From positions 124,001 to 188,000 of the forward strand of contig NZ_JBDOIO010000005.1 in the NCBI RefSeq assembly GCF_039831995.1: DNA of 64,000 bases. The letters are read 5' to 3'. The notes below the pieces were generated by a model, which was not told where the DNA came from, made no database searches, and saw only the letters and a list, made by a program, of their open reading frames with translations. This DNA is from Paenibacillus pabuli (GTDB taxonomy: Bacteria; Bacillota; Bacilli; Paenibacillales; Paenibacillaceae). Shown piece by piece: positions 36,826 to 46,432 of this stretch. How positions within the stretch are numbered: position 1 is the stretch's first letter; each line of letters starts with the position of its first letter. Both the position numbers and the translations under genes were made by a program.

Positions 36826-37939
36826 TTACTCGGTTTCCACTTTAATCTGGCTGCGCAAATAACCGTCGATGAATGCATCGAGGTCGCCGTCCATGACTGC
36901 ACCTGTATTTCCTGTCTCTACGCTCGTACGGTGATCCTTTACCATACTATAGGGATGGAATACATAGGAGCGAATCTGGCTTCCCCATGAAATATCCGAC
37001 TGATCGCCTCGGATTTCATCCAGCTGTTGTTTCTGTTCTTCAATTTTACGCTCATACAATTTGGAACGCAGCATCGTCATTGCACGCTCACGGTTTTTGA
37101 TCTGTGAACGTTCGTTCTGACATGTTACCACGACCCCTGTAGGAATGTGTGTAATCCGTACGGCAGAGTCGGTGGTATTGATATGCTGTCCACCCGCACC
37201 ACTCGCACGATACGTATCAATCTTCAAGTCCTCTGTCCGGATGTCCACTTCCACCGTATCATCGATCTCTGGAACAACGTCACAGGATACGAAGGATGTG
37301 TGTCTACGGCCCGAAGAGTCAAAAGGAGAGATCCGCACCAAGCGATGAACACCCTTCTCTGCTTTCAGATAACCATAAGCATTGTGTCCCTTGATGGATA
37401 GCGTGACACTCTTAATCCCTGCTTCATCACCAGGCAGATAATCCAGCACCTCTACCTTGAAGCCGCGTTTCTCAGCCCAGCGAGTGTACATCCGGAGCAG
37501 CATCTGTCCCCAGTCCTGTGACTCGGTACCGCCTGCACCCGGGTGAAGCTCAAGAATGGCATTCATTTTATCGTACGGTTGATTCAGCAGAAGCTGAAGT
37601 TCAAACTCTTCCAACTTGCCTACGATGGCCGTAACGCTGCTGCCAACTTCGGCGGCCAGATCTTCGTCGCCTTCTTCATCGGCCAGTTCAATCATCATTA
37701 GGGCATCGTCATAGTCCTGCTGCAGCTTCGCATATTGATCAACCGATCCTTTAACTGCATTCATCTCGGCGATCACCGATTGCGCCTTCTCATTATCATC
37801 CCAGAAATCGGGAGCAGACATCTTCTCTTCAAAGTTCTCAATCATTTCCTGCTTGAGATCTAAGTCAAAGAGACCCCCTAAGGTTTGTTAGTTTCTTGCC
37901 TATTTCACGCAGGTCCTGCTTCACGCTTGGATCAATCAT
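36826..37939 (-). CDS. prfB: Peptide chain release factor 2, with programmed +1 frameshift
   Basis: Terminates translation at UGA and UAA. The product of 370 residues needs a join: 37939-37868 encodes 24 residues (M-I-D-P-S-V ... R-G-S-L), then an in-frame UGA at 37867-37865 is bypassed by a +1 shift, and 37866-36826 encodes the remaining 346. The specificity motif SPF is in [13 protein letters not shown] and the GGQ motif in [16 protein letters not shown]. Start ATG follows GAGGAA by seven bases. The contiguous frame beginning at 37845 is only the downstream part. Gene order secA-prfB matches B. subtilis. Confidence 0.96.
37864..37878 (-). promoter_or_regulatory. RF2 autoregulatory frameshift site
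   Basis: Minus strand AGGGGG-TCT-CTT-TGA-C: an internal Shine-Dalgarno-like run three bases before the CTT-TGA-C slip codon, the canonical arrangement for RF2 autocontrol. Confidence 0.93.
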
Positions 37940-38089
37940 GTGCAATTCCTCTTTTCATTAAGATAAGCTCCCCGCAAACCGGGCACTTCTCCAGATCGGG
38001 TGTCAGATGCTTCACCTTGGTGTCCAGATTACCATTATAGCGGCAATTCTCTCCACCTGGATCATGGCTGCATAGTTATAACTATGCAC
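37932..38089 (-). pseudogene. Frame-disrupted small zinc-ribbon ORF between secA and prfB
   Basis: A frame ending in TGA at 37932, overlapping the prfB start, encodes CSHDPGGENCRYNG and, farther on, DLEKCPVCGELILMKRG: four cysteines as in a zinc ribbon. It has an in-frame stop just before the first Cys and no start codon there. A GTG at 38089 opens the other frame (VHSYNYAAM) up to the same point, so the gene appears to need a frame change near 38080. It may be a decayed gene, a sequencing error or a recoded one. Confidence 0.4.
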
Positions 38090-38187
38090 CAATCACCGGT
38101 TATGCATCCTTCATTTGATCATTTGAAATGCCCAGCTGCAAGGAGCCGTTCATGTATTCTATAGGGTGTAAAAGAAAAGTCGTTTAA

Positions 38188-40692
38188 CTATTCTTGGCCG
38201 TGGCAGTGTTTATACTTTTTGCCGCTGCCGCATGGACAAGGATCGTTGCGGCCGATTTGGTCGGAGACTTTTACCGGACGCTTCTCAGCAGGTTCTCCGC
38301 TCGTCGAGATCTGGCTCTCTTCCACTACCGCTTGACGTTCCTGATTGCTCTCGATTTGAGCTCTCATCACATAAGTTGCCACTTCTTCCTGGATCGAAGC
38401 AATCATCTGATGGAACATTTCGAAGCCTTCAAATTGGTACTCACGCAGTGGATCTGTACCGCCGTATGCACGAAGGTGGATACCTTGACGCAGTTGATCC
38501 ATCGCATCAATGTGGTCCATCCATTTACTGTCCACTGCACGAAGCACAACCACTTTCTCAAACTCACGAACCATCTCTTCACCGATACGCTCTTCCCGTG
38601 CATTGTACTTTTTCTGTACTTTATCAAACAGGTACTCGATGATCTCTTCGGCTTCCTTGCCCCACAGATCGTCTTTGGTAATCGAACCATCATCCAGCAA
38701 CTTGCTGTTCATGTAGTCCGCCACTTCCTGCAGTTCCCAGTTCTCTGGAATATCGTCACTACAGTGTGCTTCAACAATGCGTTCAATGGAAGGTTTGATC
38801 ATATCCATAACGATCTGTTTGATATTTTCGGATTCAAGGACCTCGCGGCGCTGTTTATAAATAATTTCACGCTGCTGGTTCATGACATCATCATATTGAA
38901 GAACGACTTTACGTACGTCAAAGTTATTTCCTTCAACACGTTTCTGTGCAGACTCAACTGCACGGGTAATCATGCGGCTCTCTATCGGTTGGTCCTCTTC
39001 AAAGCCAAGACGCTCCATCATGTTCAGTACATTGTCTGCACCGAAACGTCTCATCAGCTCATCGCCAAGGGACAGATAGAACTGTGTAGAACCGGGGTCA
39101 CCCTGACGTCCTGCACGTCCGCGCAGCTGGTTATCAATCCGGCGTGATTCATGACGCTCTGTACCGATGATATGAAGACCGCCCACTTCAGCTACACCTT
39201 CACCCAGGATAATATCCGTACCCCGTCCAGCCATGTTGGTTGCAATGGTAACCGCACCTGCTTGACCAGCACCCGAGATAATTTCTGCTTCTTCCGCATG
39301 GTACTTGGCATTCAGTACCTGGTGTTTGACACCACGGCGTTTCAGCATGTCGGAAAGGCGCTCGGAGTTCTCAATGGATACTGTACCCACAAGAACCGGC
39401 TGGTTCTTGCTGTGACGTTCCACGATCTCTTCAACTACAGCTTTAAACTTGCCGTCAATGCTCTTATATACGACATCTGCCATGTCATTCCGTTTGTTCG
39501 GACGGTTGGTTGGAATCTGCAATACTTCGAGGCCGTAGATTTTCTTAAACTCTTCTTCCTCGGTTTTCGCGGTACCTGTCATTCCCGCAAGCTTGCGGTA
39601 CATCCGGAAGTAGTTCTGGAATGTGATTGTAGCGAGCGTCATGCTCTCGTTCTGTACCTCGATGCCTTCTTTCGCTTCAATTGCCTGGTGCAATCCGTCA
39701 CTGTAACGACGACCAGCCATCAGACGGCCTGTGAACTCATCGACAATCATGACTTCTTCTTCACTGACTACGTAGTCCACGTCACGACGCATAATTACGT
39801 TTGCTTTCAGCGCCTGTACGATGTGATGGTTAAGCGTAACATTGGCGTGATCATACAGGTTCTCAATGCCAAATGCTTTCTCCGCCTTAGCCACACCGCC
39901 TTCAGTCAAGGCAACAGATTTCACTTTGATATCTACTGTAAAGTCTTCTTCCGGTGTCAGACGTTTCACGAAACGGTCTGCTGCATAGTACATATCCGTC
40001 GACTTTTGTGCTTGTCCCGAAATGATCAAAGGCGTACGCGCCTCATCGACCAAGATGGAATCCACTTCGTCAATGATACAGAAGAACAATGGACGTTGTA
40101 CCATTTGCTCTTTGTAGAGCACCATGTTGTCACGCAGATAGTCAAAACCGAACTCATTATTCGTTCCGTACGTAATATCGCAAGCATATGCATGCTGTTT
40201 CAGCGCATGGTCCATACCGCTCAGGTTAACCCCAACCGTCATGCCCAGGAATTCGTAAATCTGTCCCATCTCCTGGCTGTCACGCTGTGCCAAATAGTCA
40301 TTGACCGTAACGACGTGTACCCCTTTGGACATCAACGCATTCAGGTAAACCGGGAGGGTTCCTACGAGGGTTTTACCTTCACCCGTTTTCATCTCGGAGA
40401 TGCGGCCCTCATGCAAAGCAATACCACCAAGCATCTGTACGTCGTAGTGACGTTTGCCCAGAACACGGCGGGATGCTTCACGTACCGTTGCGAATGCTTC
40501 CGGAAGAAGCTCGTCTGTTGTTTCCCCTTTTTCGATACGGGCGCGGAATTCCTCGGTTTTGGCTTTCAGTTGCTCATCAGACAACGCCTGAAATTGTGGT
40601 TCCAGTTTATTGATCACATCGACCGTCTTCATCAGACGTTTAACATCACGTTCGTTCATGTCGCCGAAGATCTTTTTGACAAGTCCTAGCAT
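38188..40692 (-). CDS. secA: Preprotein translocase ATPase SecA
   Basis: Motor of the general secretion pathway, at the SecYEG channel. 834 residues. Walker [19 protein letters not shown] (about residue 100), [20 protein letters not shown] and [16 protein letters not shown] belong to the DEAD motor; the C-terminus carries the zinc-binding [22 protein letters not shown] at 40692 ([16 protein letters not shown]) follows AAAGGGG by six bases; the longer frame from 40788 has no such site. A frame-disrupted small ORF and prfB follow. Confidence 0.98.
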   Translation of the reverse strand: MLGLVKKIFGDMNERDVKRLMKTVDVINKLEPQFQALSDEQLKAKTEEFRARIEKGETTDELLPEAFATVREASRRVLGKRHYDVQMLGGIALHEGRISEMKTGEGKTLVGTLPVYLNALMSKGVHVVTVNDYLAQRDSQEMGQIYEFLGMTVGVNLSGMDHALKQHAYACDITYGTNNEFGFDYLRDNMVLYKEQMVQRPLFFCIIDEVDSILVDEARTPLIISGQAQKSTDMYYAADRFVKRLTPEEDFTVDIKVKSVALTEGGVAKAEKAFGIENLYDHANVTLNHHIVQALKANVIMRRDVDYVVSEEEVMIVDEFTGRLMAGRRYSDGLHQAIEAKEGIEVQNESMTLATITFQNYFRMYRKLAGMTGTAKTEEEEFKKIYGLEVLQIPTNRPNKRNDMADVVYKSIDGKFKAVVEEIVERHSKNQPVLVGTVSIENSERLSDMLKRRGVKHQVLNAKYHAEEAEIISGAGQAGAVTIATNMAGRGTDIILGEGVAEVGGLHIIGTERHESRRIDNQLRGRAGRQGDPGSTQFYLSLGDELMRRFGADNVLNMMERLGFEEDQPIESRMITRAVESAQKRVEGNNFDVRKVVLQYDDVMNQQREIIYKQRREVLESENIKQIVMDMIKPSIERIVEAHCSDDIPENWELQEVADYMNSKLLDDGSITKDDLWGKEAEEIIEYLFDKVQKKYNAREERIGEEMVREFEKVVVLRAVDSKWMDHIDAMDQLRQGIHLRAYGGTDPLREYQFEGFEMFHQMIASIQEEVATYVMRAQIESNQERQAVVEESQISTSGEPAEKRPVKVSDQIGRNDPCPCGSGKKYKHCHGQE

Positions 40693-41498
40693 GGTATACC
40701 CCTTTCGTGCAAAACAGAATAGACCCCCTGCTGCCGCCATGCGACACCATCGGATGGATATTTGCATCCATTTGCCCGGGGGTGACAAACGATATAAAAC
40801 ATTAATATGGATGAATCAACTCCAGGCTTGGCCAGGGTTACTCATGAAGCTGATTCGATATTCACGGATTCGCTCCTTGCATAATAAGGGCAGATCCAAA
40901 CCTTACGAATCATGTTCATGGTGCTGTGCCTGTCATTGATTATGATTACGATCATTCGTTGACAATTCCTCATCAGGACAATGATTCTCTTGCATAAATT
41001 GTAACAGTTTGTAAGGGTCGCCGCAACACGCCGAGGCACACTTCTTTGAACTTCCCGAGCCCCTCCTTACACGTTTAAGTGCAAAAAATCATAGCCGTTA
41101 GCGGAAGCCTTTCTTTTCGCTGCTATATTTTCAGATCATACAATTAAACCAAGAAAATATTCGTGGTAAATTTGGAACCTATTCTCAGTTAACTGAGTCT
41201 ATCATAAAGCTTCGTTAATTACGCATTAGGCGCGTAAATGTTCATCTTCTTGGGCAAAGTTATCCTCTTTCCTACTCTCTATTAGACGCAGCTGTATGGG
41301 AAATAGTTTCATAAACTTGCTCGCACAAATTTTCCCCAGTCGCATCCATGCAGAAAAGAGCCCCATCCCGTATGGGACAGAGGCTCTTGTTAGTTTTGAT
41401 CATTTAATCATACAGGATACTAAAGTGTCCTGACATTCATTTTCGTAAGTACTCATTTTAACCTGTAATGGTTCATTCAAAGTCATCGTACAAGGAGA
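40693..41498. other. 806-base intergenic region between secA and hpf
   Basis: No credible gene on either strand. It contains the hpf terminator at 41352-41390, a 14-bp perfect palindrome CTCAGTTAACTGAG at 41184-41197 and a short ATGGAT/ATCCAT stem near 40754. The secA promoter should lie here but no strong hexamer pair was found. Confidence 0.6.
41352..41390 (-). terminator. Rho-independent terminator after hpf
   Basis: On the minus strand AAGAGCC-TCTGTCCC ... GGGATGGGGCTCTT is followed by TTC; the stem is interrupted by one bulge. Confidence 0.75.
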
Positions 41499-42062
41499 TT
41501 AACCTTGCTCGATTAGACCATATTTCCCATCGTTCCGTTTGTACACGACGCTGACTTCTTCATTCTCAATGTTGGAAAATACGAAGAAATTGTGGCCGAC
41601 CATGTTCATTTGGAGGATTGCCTCTTCCACGTCCATCGGTTTCAACATAAACCGCTTGGTCCGTACCACTTCAAAATCATCGTCATCAGTATCCACATCC
41701 AGTTCAGCCGTAGCTACTGTACCTGTTGGATCTTCAACGAAGAGTGTTTTCAGGCTGCCTTCCTGGCGGAACTTGCGGTTAACTTTCGTTTTGTGTTTAC
41801 GGATCTGACGTTCCAACTTGTCCACCACGGCATCAATGGAAGCGTACATATCATCGCTCTCATCTTCAGCGCGGAGCACAATGCCTTTCAAAGGGATCGT
41901 CACCTCAACCGTATGCAAGCCTCTCGTCGTGCTCAATGTAACAGCACCGTCAGAGTTAAGGGGTGCATCGAAATACTTCTCGAGTCTACTCAACTTTTTG
42001 TCGACATAATCTTTCAAAGCATCGGTAACCTCGATTTGTTGACCTCGAATACTTAAATTCAT
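41499..42062 (-). CDS. hpf: Long-form ribosome hibernation promoting factor
   Basis: Dimerises 70S ribosomes into inactive 100S particles in stationary phase. 187 residues: N-terminal ribosome-binding domain (MNLSIRGQQIEVTDALKDYV and RQIRKHKTKVNRK) and C-terminal dimerisation domain (RTKRFMLKPMDVEEAILQMN, VVYKRNDGKYGLIE). ATG at 42062 follows AGGAGG by eight bases; the frame from 42143 is longer only by chance. It precedes secA as yvyD does in B. subtilis. Confidence 0.96.
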   Translation of the reverse strand: MNLSIRGQQIEVTDALKDYVDKKLSRLEKYFDAPLNSDGAVTLSTTRGLHTVEVTIPLKGIVLRAEDESDDMYASIDAVVDKLERQIRKHKTKVNRKFRQEGSLKTLFVEDPTGTVATAELDVDTDDDDFEVVRTKRFMLKPMDVEEAILQMNMVGHNFFVFSNIENEEVSVVYKRNDGKYGLIEQG

Positions 42063-42092
42063 AGGGCACTCCTCCTTTTCCTTTGCCACTTC

Positions 42093-42122
42093 ATTATAAC
42101 ACGAATGTAAGCGCCATGTAAA
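42093..42122 (-). promoter_or_regulatory. Sigma-A promoter of hpf
   Basis: Minus strand TTTACA (42122-42117), 18-base spacer and TATAAT (42098-42093) preceded by TGT, an extended -10. The leader is about 25 bases. Confidence 0.7.
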
Positions 42123-42321
42123 AACTCCCGGTGACCGAATCATGACATCTATTCAAGCCACATCTGCTCACCTACGCGTAACGCCATATTTCGAGATATT
42201 TCACGATATTCAGGCGAAATCTCGTATTTACAAGATTCTAATATTAGGCGCTTGATGATGTAATTAACCGTTTTCCTCATCCCTCAATCTATTATGTAAT
42301 ATGTTAAAGTGAATCTATTAG

Positions 42322-42354
42322 AAAAACAAAAAAAGACCCCGGAAAACCGGAGTC
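42322..42354 (-). terminator. Rho-independent terminator after the cold-shock gene
   Basis: Minus strand GACTCCGG-tttt-CCGGGGTC followed by TTTTTTTTG. Confidence 0.9.
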
Positions 42355-42419
42355 TATTGCTAGCGATAATTCAATTGGTAACCATCTAACCATATATGTA
42401 GGTCGGATTGTCCGGATGA

Positions 42420-42617
42420 TTATAATTTGATTACGTTAGCGGCTTGAGGTCCACGCGCGCCTTCGACGATGTCGAATTCTACGGATTGACCTTCTTCCAA
42501 AGTTTTGAAGCCTTCGGATTGAATTGCGGAGAAGTGTACGAATACGTCGCCGCCATCTTCAGTCTCAATGAAACCGTAACCTTTTTCTGCGTTGAACCAT
42601 TTTACTTTACCTTGCAT
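42420..42617 (-). CDS. Cold-shock protein (CspA/CspB family)
   Basis: Single-strand nucleic-acid-binding chaperone, 65 residues, one OB fold. RNP1 is KGYGFIE (residue 12) and RNP2 is VFVHFSAI. Start [13 protein letters not shown] follows AAGGGA by ten bases. It has its own strong promoter with a 60-base leader and its own terminator. It sits at the edge of the sugar island, so it marks the boundary with core genes. Which Csp paralog it is cannot be told from one sequence. Confidence 0.95.
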   Translation of the reverse strand: MQGKVKWFNAEKGYGFIETEDGGDVFVHFSAIQSEGFKTLEEGQSVEFDIVEGARGPQAANVIKL

Positions 42618-42683
42618 GCACTAACATTCCCTTCGTCATCAAATGAAGTGAAGCTCTGGCCAAGGCCTTAGCCCACAATTCAG

Positions 42684-42713
42684 ACTATACCATCCAGACT
42701 TATCCATTGTCAA
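42684..42713 (-). promoter_or_regulatory. Sigma-A promoter of the cold-shock gene
   Basis: Minus strand TTGACA (42713-42708), 18-base spacer ending TGG, and TATAGT (42689-42684): a consensus -35 with extended -10. Confidence 0.8.
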
Positions 42714-42841
42714 TTGGTAAAGAAAATGTTTTATTGGTATTTTTTGTAGATTAAATGCGGATATTGTTGAAATTTATTTTTCAGGCAAAGGATAGAAACC
42801 TATTGCACTTCTCAACTCATAAAACCTTTATGACGTTCGGT

Positions 42842-44836
42842 TTAATTTGTTGTTTTCTTCGCGATAATTTGTAACTGCCCAAGGTACTCAGGTCCTGATG
42901 ATATTTTAAGTATTTCGAAACCATGCATCTTCATGAGAATCCTAAGTGAGATATGATCATATAAAATAACATGAAGCGGTGGATCTAAATGTCTCCACTT
43001 GCTCCCTGAATGAAAACTTGCACTGGAATTGACATTTGGTGTGTTCGCAACAAACAGCCCGTCTTTTTTCAGAACACGTTTTATATTCTTCATAAAAGAA
43101 TGTGGAGTGGGAATATGCTCTAATACATCCCACGCTGTAACCACATCAAAACTTTCATTCTCAAATATATCATCATTTATTTCACCAGTAACAACATTTA
43201 ATCCAAACTTCTTTCTTCCTTCATTTGCTGCACTTTCAGAAATTTCAATTCCTTGAACGGACCAATAACGAAATTGAGCTTCTGCCAAGAAGTGTCCTGT
43301 AGAACATCCAATATCGAGCAATGTTCCCCTAGGAAAACGAGTCTGGTCGGCAAAAGATTCTACAAGATCCATGCGCATCTCATAACTACGTAACATTCCT
43401 GAAGTTACATTTGAGATTTCGGTATCCCATCCCATTTTTTTTCGATGGTCTTCTGAATAATAAATATTTTGATAGAACCAATTTAAGTACTCTTCAGTGG
43501 GTTGTGGGTCCATAAACACTCCGCCACAAGCTGTGCAACGATGTAAATTGGTCTCAAATTGTCTATGCCCTAGAATTTTATATAATTGGGTATAATCATT
43601 ACCATCACAGATTGGACAACTTTCCATTGGTTCCTTATACTGTTCTTTTTGATCATGATCACTTGATTTTTTTTGTGCGATGTCCCTTGGAGAATCATAC
43701 GAACTTATGACATTGAGAATCTCAGCAGCTCTATCTTTATACGTGTGTTCCTCGAGTATATGATTATTTAGTTCTGCGACTAACTCATCTCTTTCTTTTT
43801 TATGCGTCAAGTAGTAGTCCGCTTTTATGAGTAAATCATTTAGGTCTTGAAAAGTTATCGCTTCCCACACCGCTGGAAAAACACGCTCCATATCCTTTTT
43901 ATAATCACTTAATACAAAACCTCTAGAAGCAAACACATCAAACACCCGATTGTTCACCGAGGTTTCTAATTGAAGCGAAGAAATATTCAAGTTAACAGCA
44001 TGCTTTTGGTAAGTCATTGAAAGTTCGTTGTAGGGAACTGCCGTATGGACAATAGTACTCTCGTTTAGTTTTTCTTGAGTACCATAAACATGCATATCCA
44101 CCCCGCTGAGACTCCCTAATACATGTTTTCTGAAAATAGAACTTCCTCGGGAATGAATGGGATAATAGATGTTTTTCCAGAAAACTTCAGTGTGGTCTTT
44201 ATAAAGAATATGAATAGCCTGAAATTTCGGATTAGAAAGTGCATCCATACATACATCAAAAAGAGGAACGCGAAAGTTATTAATCTTTTGTTTTACAACA
44301 TAATCAATAAACTGTTGTTCAAGGTGCTGCAAATTTGTTGAAAGTTGTACAGACTTTATACTACCAACAAAAGCAAGTTCATTCTCTTGGGTAACAATGT
44401 TTGTATCCACATAAAACTTATTTGGGTTAGTAGCTAGCATAATTGGATAAATATTGGAGACGCCTGCTTCACGCATAAATTTTTCACAGTAATTATCCCA
44501 TACAAAATGATAATAAAATGATGGGAATTCTTTGAACTCATTCAAAAACTGATCGTTCAGGCTGAATAGAGGGTTGTCATAATGCAGGCAAATTACAGGA
44601 ATTCCTTCCTCTCTCCATAGAAAACGTCCATTTCTATCCCTAGTAATTCCTACGTAACCGTAAGCTAATATAAATTGTGGCTTAAAGTCAAGAATAGCTT
44701 GATAGTCTCCAATTCCAAAATCCTGATCTATGTTCACAAGCAAAACATCGTGTCCTAGTTCTTTGAAAGCTTGAAAGTAATCATCTGTGACATGAGGAGC
44801 AATGATCCCTTTCCCTTTTAAAATTGCTATTTTCAA
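42842..44836 (-). CDS. CgeB-like glycosyltransferase fused to SAM methyltransferase
   Basis: 664 residues with two enzymes in one chain. Residues 1-380 resemble CgeB/DUF3880 glycosyltransferases (MKIAILKGKGIIAPHVTDDY, LCLHYDNPLFSLND-type region, and C-terminal NRVFDVFASRGFVLSDY). Residues about 400-440 carry a zinc ribbon (CPICDGNDY, HRCTACGGVFMDPQP) and 500-664 a class I methyltransferase with SAM motif LLDIGCSTGHFLAEA and VVTAWDVLEHIPTP. It probably transfers and methylates a sugar on flagellin, inferred from location. TTG start at 44836 has GGGGAG eight bases upstream. Last gene of the island. Confidence 0.75.
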   Translation of the reverse strand: MKIAILKGKGIIAPHVTDDYFQAFKELGHDVLLVNIDQDFGIGDYQAILDFKPQFILAYGYVGITRDRNGRFLWREEGIPVICLHYDNPLFSLNDQFLNEFKEFPSFYYHFVWDNYCEKFMREAGVSNIYPIMLATNPNKFYVDTNIVTQENELAFVGSIKSVQLSTNLQHLEQQFIDYVVKQKINNFRVPLFDVCMDALSNPKFQAIHILYKDHTEVFWKNIYYPIHSRGSSIFRKHVLGSLSGVDMHVYGTQEKLNESTIVHTAVPYNELSMTYQKHAVNLNISSLQLETSVNNRVFDVFASRGFVLSDYKKDMERVFPAVWEAITFQDLNDLLIKADYYLTHKKERDELVAELNNHILEEHTYKDRAAEILNVISSYDSPRDIAQKKSSDHDQKEQYKEPMESCPICDGNDYTQLYKILGHRQFETNLHRCTACGGVFMDPQPTEEYLNWFYQNIYYSEDHRKKMGWDTEISNVTSGMLRSYEMRMDLVESFADQTRFPRGTLLDIGCSTGHFLAEAQFRYWSVQGIEISESAANEGRKKFGLNVVTGEINDDIFENESFDVVTAWDVLEHIPTPHSFMKNIKRVLKKDGLFVANTPNVNSSASFHSGSKWRHLDPPLHVILYDHISLRILMKMHGFEILKISSGPEYLGQLQIIAKKTTN

Positions 44837-44855
44837 TTAAATCTCTCCCCACTCA

Positions 44856-45803
44856 TTATCGAAGACCACCTTGTGCAATCCAATGCCTTGTACGAGCAAT
44901 TCCTTCTTCAAGAGACACCTCCGGTTGCCAATCCAGCAATTGTTTAGCTTTTGCTGAATTGCATAGAAGCTTTTCAATTTCACTTTGAGGATGAATATGC
45001 TCCACATGTTTAATTCGTTCAGAATCTTTCACAATAAGTTTGGCTAGGTCGTTAACGGAAATATCACTGCCAAGTCCTGCATTTACAATCTCCCCGTTCA
45101 CTGCATCATTGAATCCTGCCTCTGCAACAAACCGGGCACAATCCTCAACATAAAGTAAATCCCGTGTCTGCGTACCCGAGCCATAAATATTCAATGTCTT
45201 ACCATCCAGTTCATTTTTTATGAAAATTGCGACTACGCCGCCCTCTCCACCGGTTTTTTGAAAAGGACCATATGTATTAAATGGTCTGATCACTACCGTT
45301 GGTAAATCATAAGCATGGTAATAGGAGAGCACCATATTTTCGGCTCCTATCTTAGCTCCCGCATAAGGTGAGGCTGGCTTAGTCGGATGATGCTCGTCAA
45401 TTCCCTTCTCATTCACGCAACGATCATACACCATACATGTGCTCATAAAAACTACCTTTGTGTTAAACCTTTTACATTGTTCCAAAATAAAAAATGTACC
45501 AACGGTATCATTATTAAAAGTAGTCCGAGGATCATCTATAGAATCCTGTACATTAATGGAAGCACCTAGATGATAGCATATAGAAAATTTATGATTAGCA
45601 AACAACTCAGAAAGTAAATTCTCGTCAAGGATTGTTCCTTTAACGAAAGCTTTTAAACCAGGGTGATCTCGAAATTCCGCAATGTTTGATTCGCGTCCAT
45701 TTGATAAATCATCCAAGATCCAAAGATTATGACCTTCATCTAGCAAACGCTTGGCAACCCAACGCCCAATAAATCCAGCTCCACCTGTTAGTAAAATATT
45801 CAC
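44856..45803 (-). CDS. NAD-dependent sugar epimerase/dehydratase
   Basis: Extended SDR enzyme of 315 residues acting on a nucleotide-sugar. Rossmann motif TGGAGFIGRWVAKRL is at residue 6; the catalytic set is Ser in VFMSTCMVY and the YxxxK of SPYAGAKIGAE; IRPFNTYGP is a typical UDP-glucose-4-epimerase-like segment. GTG at 45803 follows AGGAGG by seven bases. Placed between the GNAT gene (100-base gap) and the fusion gene. Substrate unknown. Confidence 0.8.
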   Translation of the reverse strand: MNILLTGGAGFIGRWVAKRLLDEGHNLWILDDLSNGRESNIAEFRDHPGLKAFVKGTILDENLLSELFANHKFSICYHLGASINVQDSIDDPRTTFNNDTVGTFFILEQCKRFNTKVVFMSTCMVYDRCVNEKGIDEHHPTKPASPYAGAKIGAENMVLSYYHAYDLPTVVIRPFNTYGPFQKTGGEGGVVAIFIKNELDGKTLNIYGSGTQTRDLLYVEDCARFVAEAGFNDAVNGEIVNAGLGSDISVNDLAKLIVKDSERIKHVEHIHPQSEIEKLLCNSAKAKQLLDWQPEVSLEEGIARTRHWIAQGGLR

Positions 45804-45903
45804 TTAACTTCCTCCTACTTATTGGAAATCACTCTACCCGTCAGGAAATTAGTCCTTTAGGACTCAAGTAGCCAAAATACAAAAAAATAATATATCTCCA
45901 AAT

Positions 45904-46431
45904 TTAATGTGAATCACTTGTTAACAAACTATAAAATAAAGAGTCATTCCACTTTCCTTTTGACCAGTGCGTTTGCCTATGACGTCCATCCAATTGGAAA
46001 CCGATATTCTCTAACATCTCTTTTTTCATCACATCAAACTCATAGATTTCACACCATAGACGATGTAAGTTCAATTCTGAAAATGCATAATTAATAAGAA
46101 TCTCGGCAGCATCTCGTGCAAAATGTTGATCAATGTAAGTATTATTAGAACCAATATAAATGGAGTAATCAGCACTCCGATTAATCCAATCGATATAACA
46201 GATCCCACAGGCTCCTAATAATAGTTGTGTTTCAAGTTCCTCAATGGCGAACATAATCGTATTCGGATCACGAATTACCTTACTTTCAAACCACTGATCT
46301 TGATTGTAATGATTCAATTCCCGATACTCTCGAAAATATTGCCTTAAATCGGGATTATTTCTCCATTCCAAAAGTTGAGCAAGATCTTCTTTCTCTATGG
46401 CACGTAAACCAACACTTTTCCCTCTAAGCAT
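45904..46431 (-). CDS. GNAT N-acetyltransferase, PseH/LegH-like
   Basis: 175 residues of the RimJ/RimL-type GNAT fold. Visible are LEWRNNPDLRQYFREYR near the N-terminus, a strand-rich middle (ADYSIYIGSNNTYIDQHFAR) and INYAFSELNLHRLWCEIYEF, typical of sugar N-acetyltransferases. The ATG at 46431 lies one base after the synthase stop, with GGTGG seven bases upstream; the longer frame starting at 46464 overlaps that gene. It may acetylate an amino-sugar precursor, but no aminotransferase accompanies it. Confidence 0.75.
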   Translation of the reverse strand: MLRGKSVGLRAIEKEDLAQLLEWRNNPDLRQYFREYRELNHYNQDQWFESKVIRDPNTIMFAIEELETQLLLGACGICYIDWINRSADYSIYIGSNNTYIDQHFARDAAEILINYAFSELNLHRLWCEIYEFDVMKKEMLENIGFQLDGRHRQTHWSKGKWNDSLFYSLLTSDSH

Positions 46432-46432
46432 C

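Larger units (their letters stand above)
42063..42419. other. Intergenic region between hpf and the cold-shock gene
   Basis: 357 bases holding the hpf promoter (42093-42122) and the csp terminator (42322-42354). The remaining AT-rich 180 bases show no gene; additional stress promoters could be present but none is clear. Confidence 0.6.

Noticed and set aside
38194..39147. 317-codon plus-strand frame opposite the secA 3' half
   Set aside because: Same reasons; hydrophobic and His-rich shadow of secA codons.
39151..40689. 512-codon open frame on the plus strand antisense to secA
   Set aside because: Its translation is rich in Cys, His and Phe with no domain, it has no ribosome site, and it lies wholly inside an unmistakable secA; a codon-bias shadow.
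40842..41039. 65-codon minus-strand frame upstream of secA
   Set aside because: No ribosome site, no family resemblance and Ile/Met/Arg-rich composition; not supported as a gene.
45849..45862. AGTCCT-TT-AGGACT palindrome in the gap before the epimerase gene
   Set aside because: Only six pairs with a two-base loop and no U-run; too weak to call a terminator or operator.
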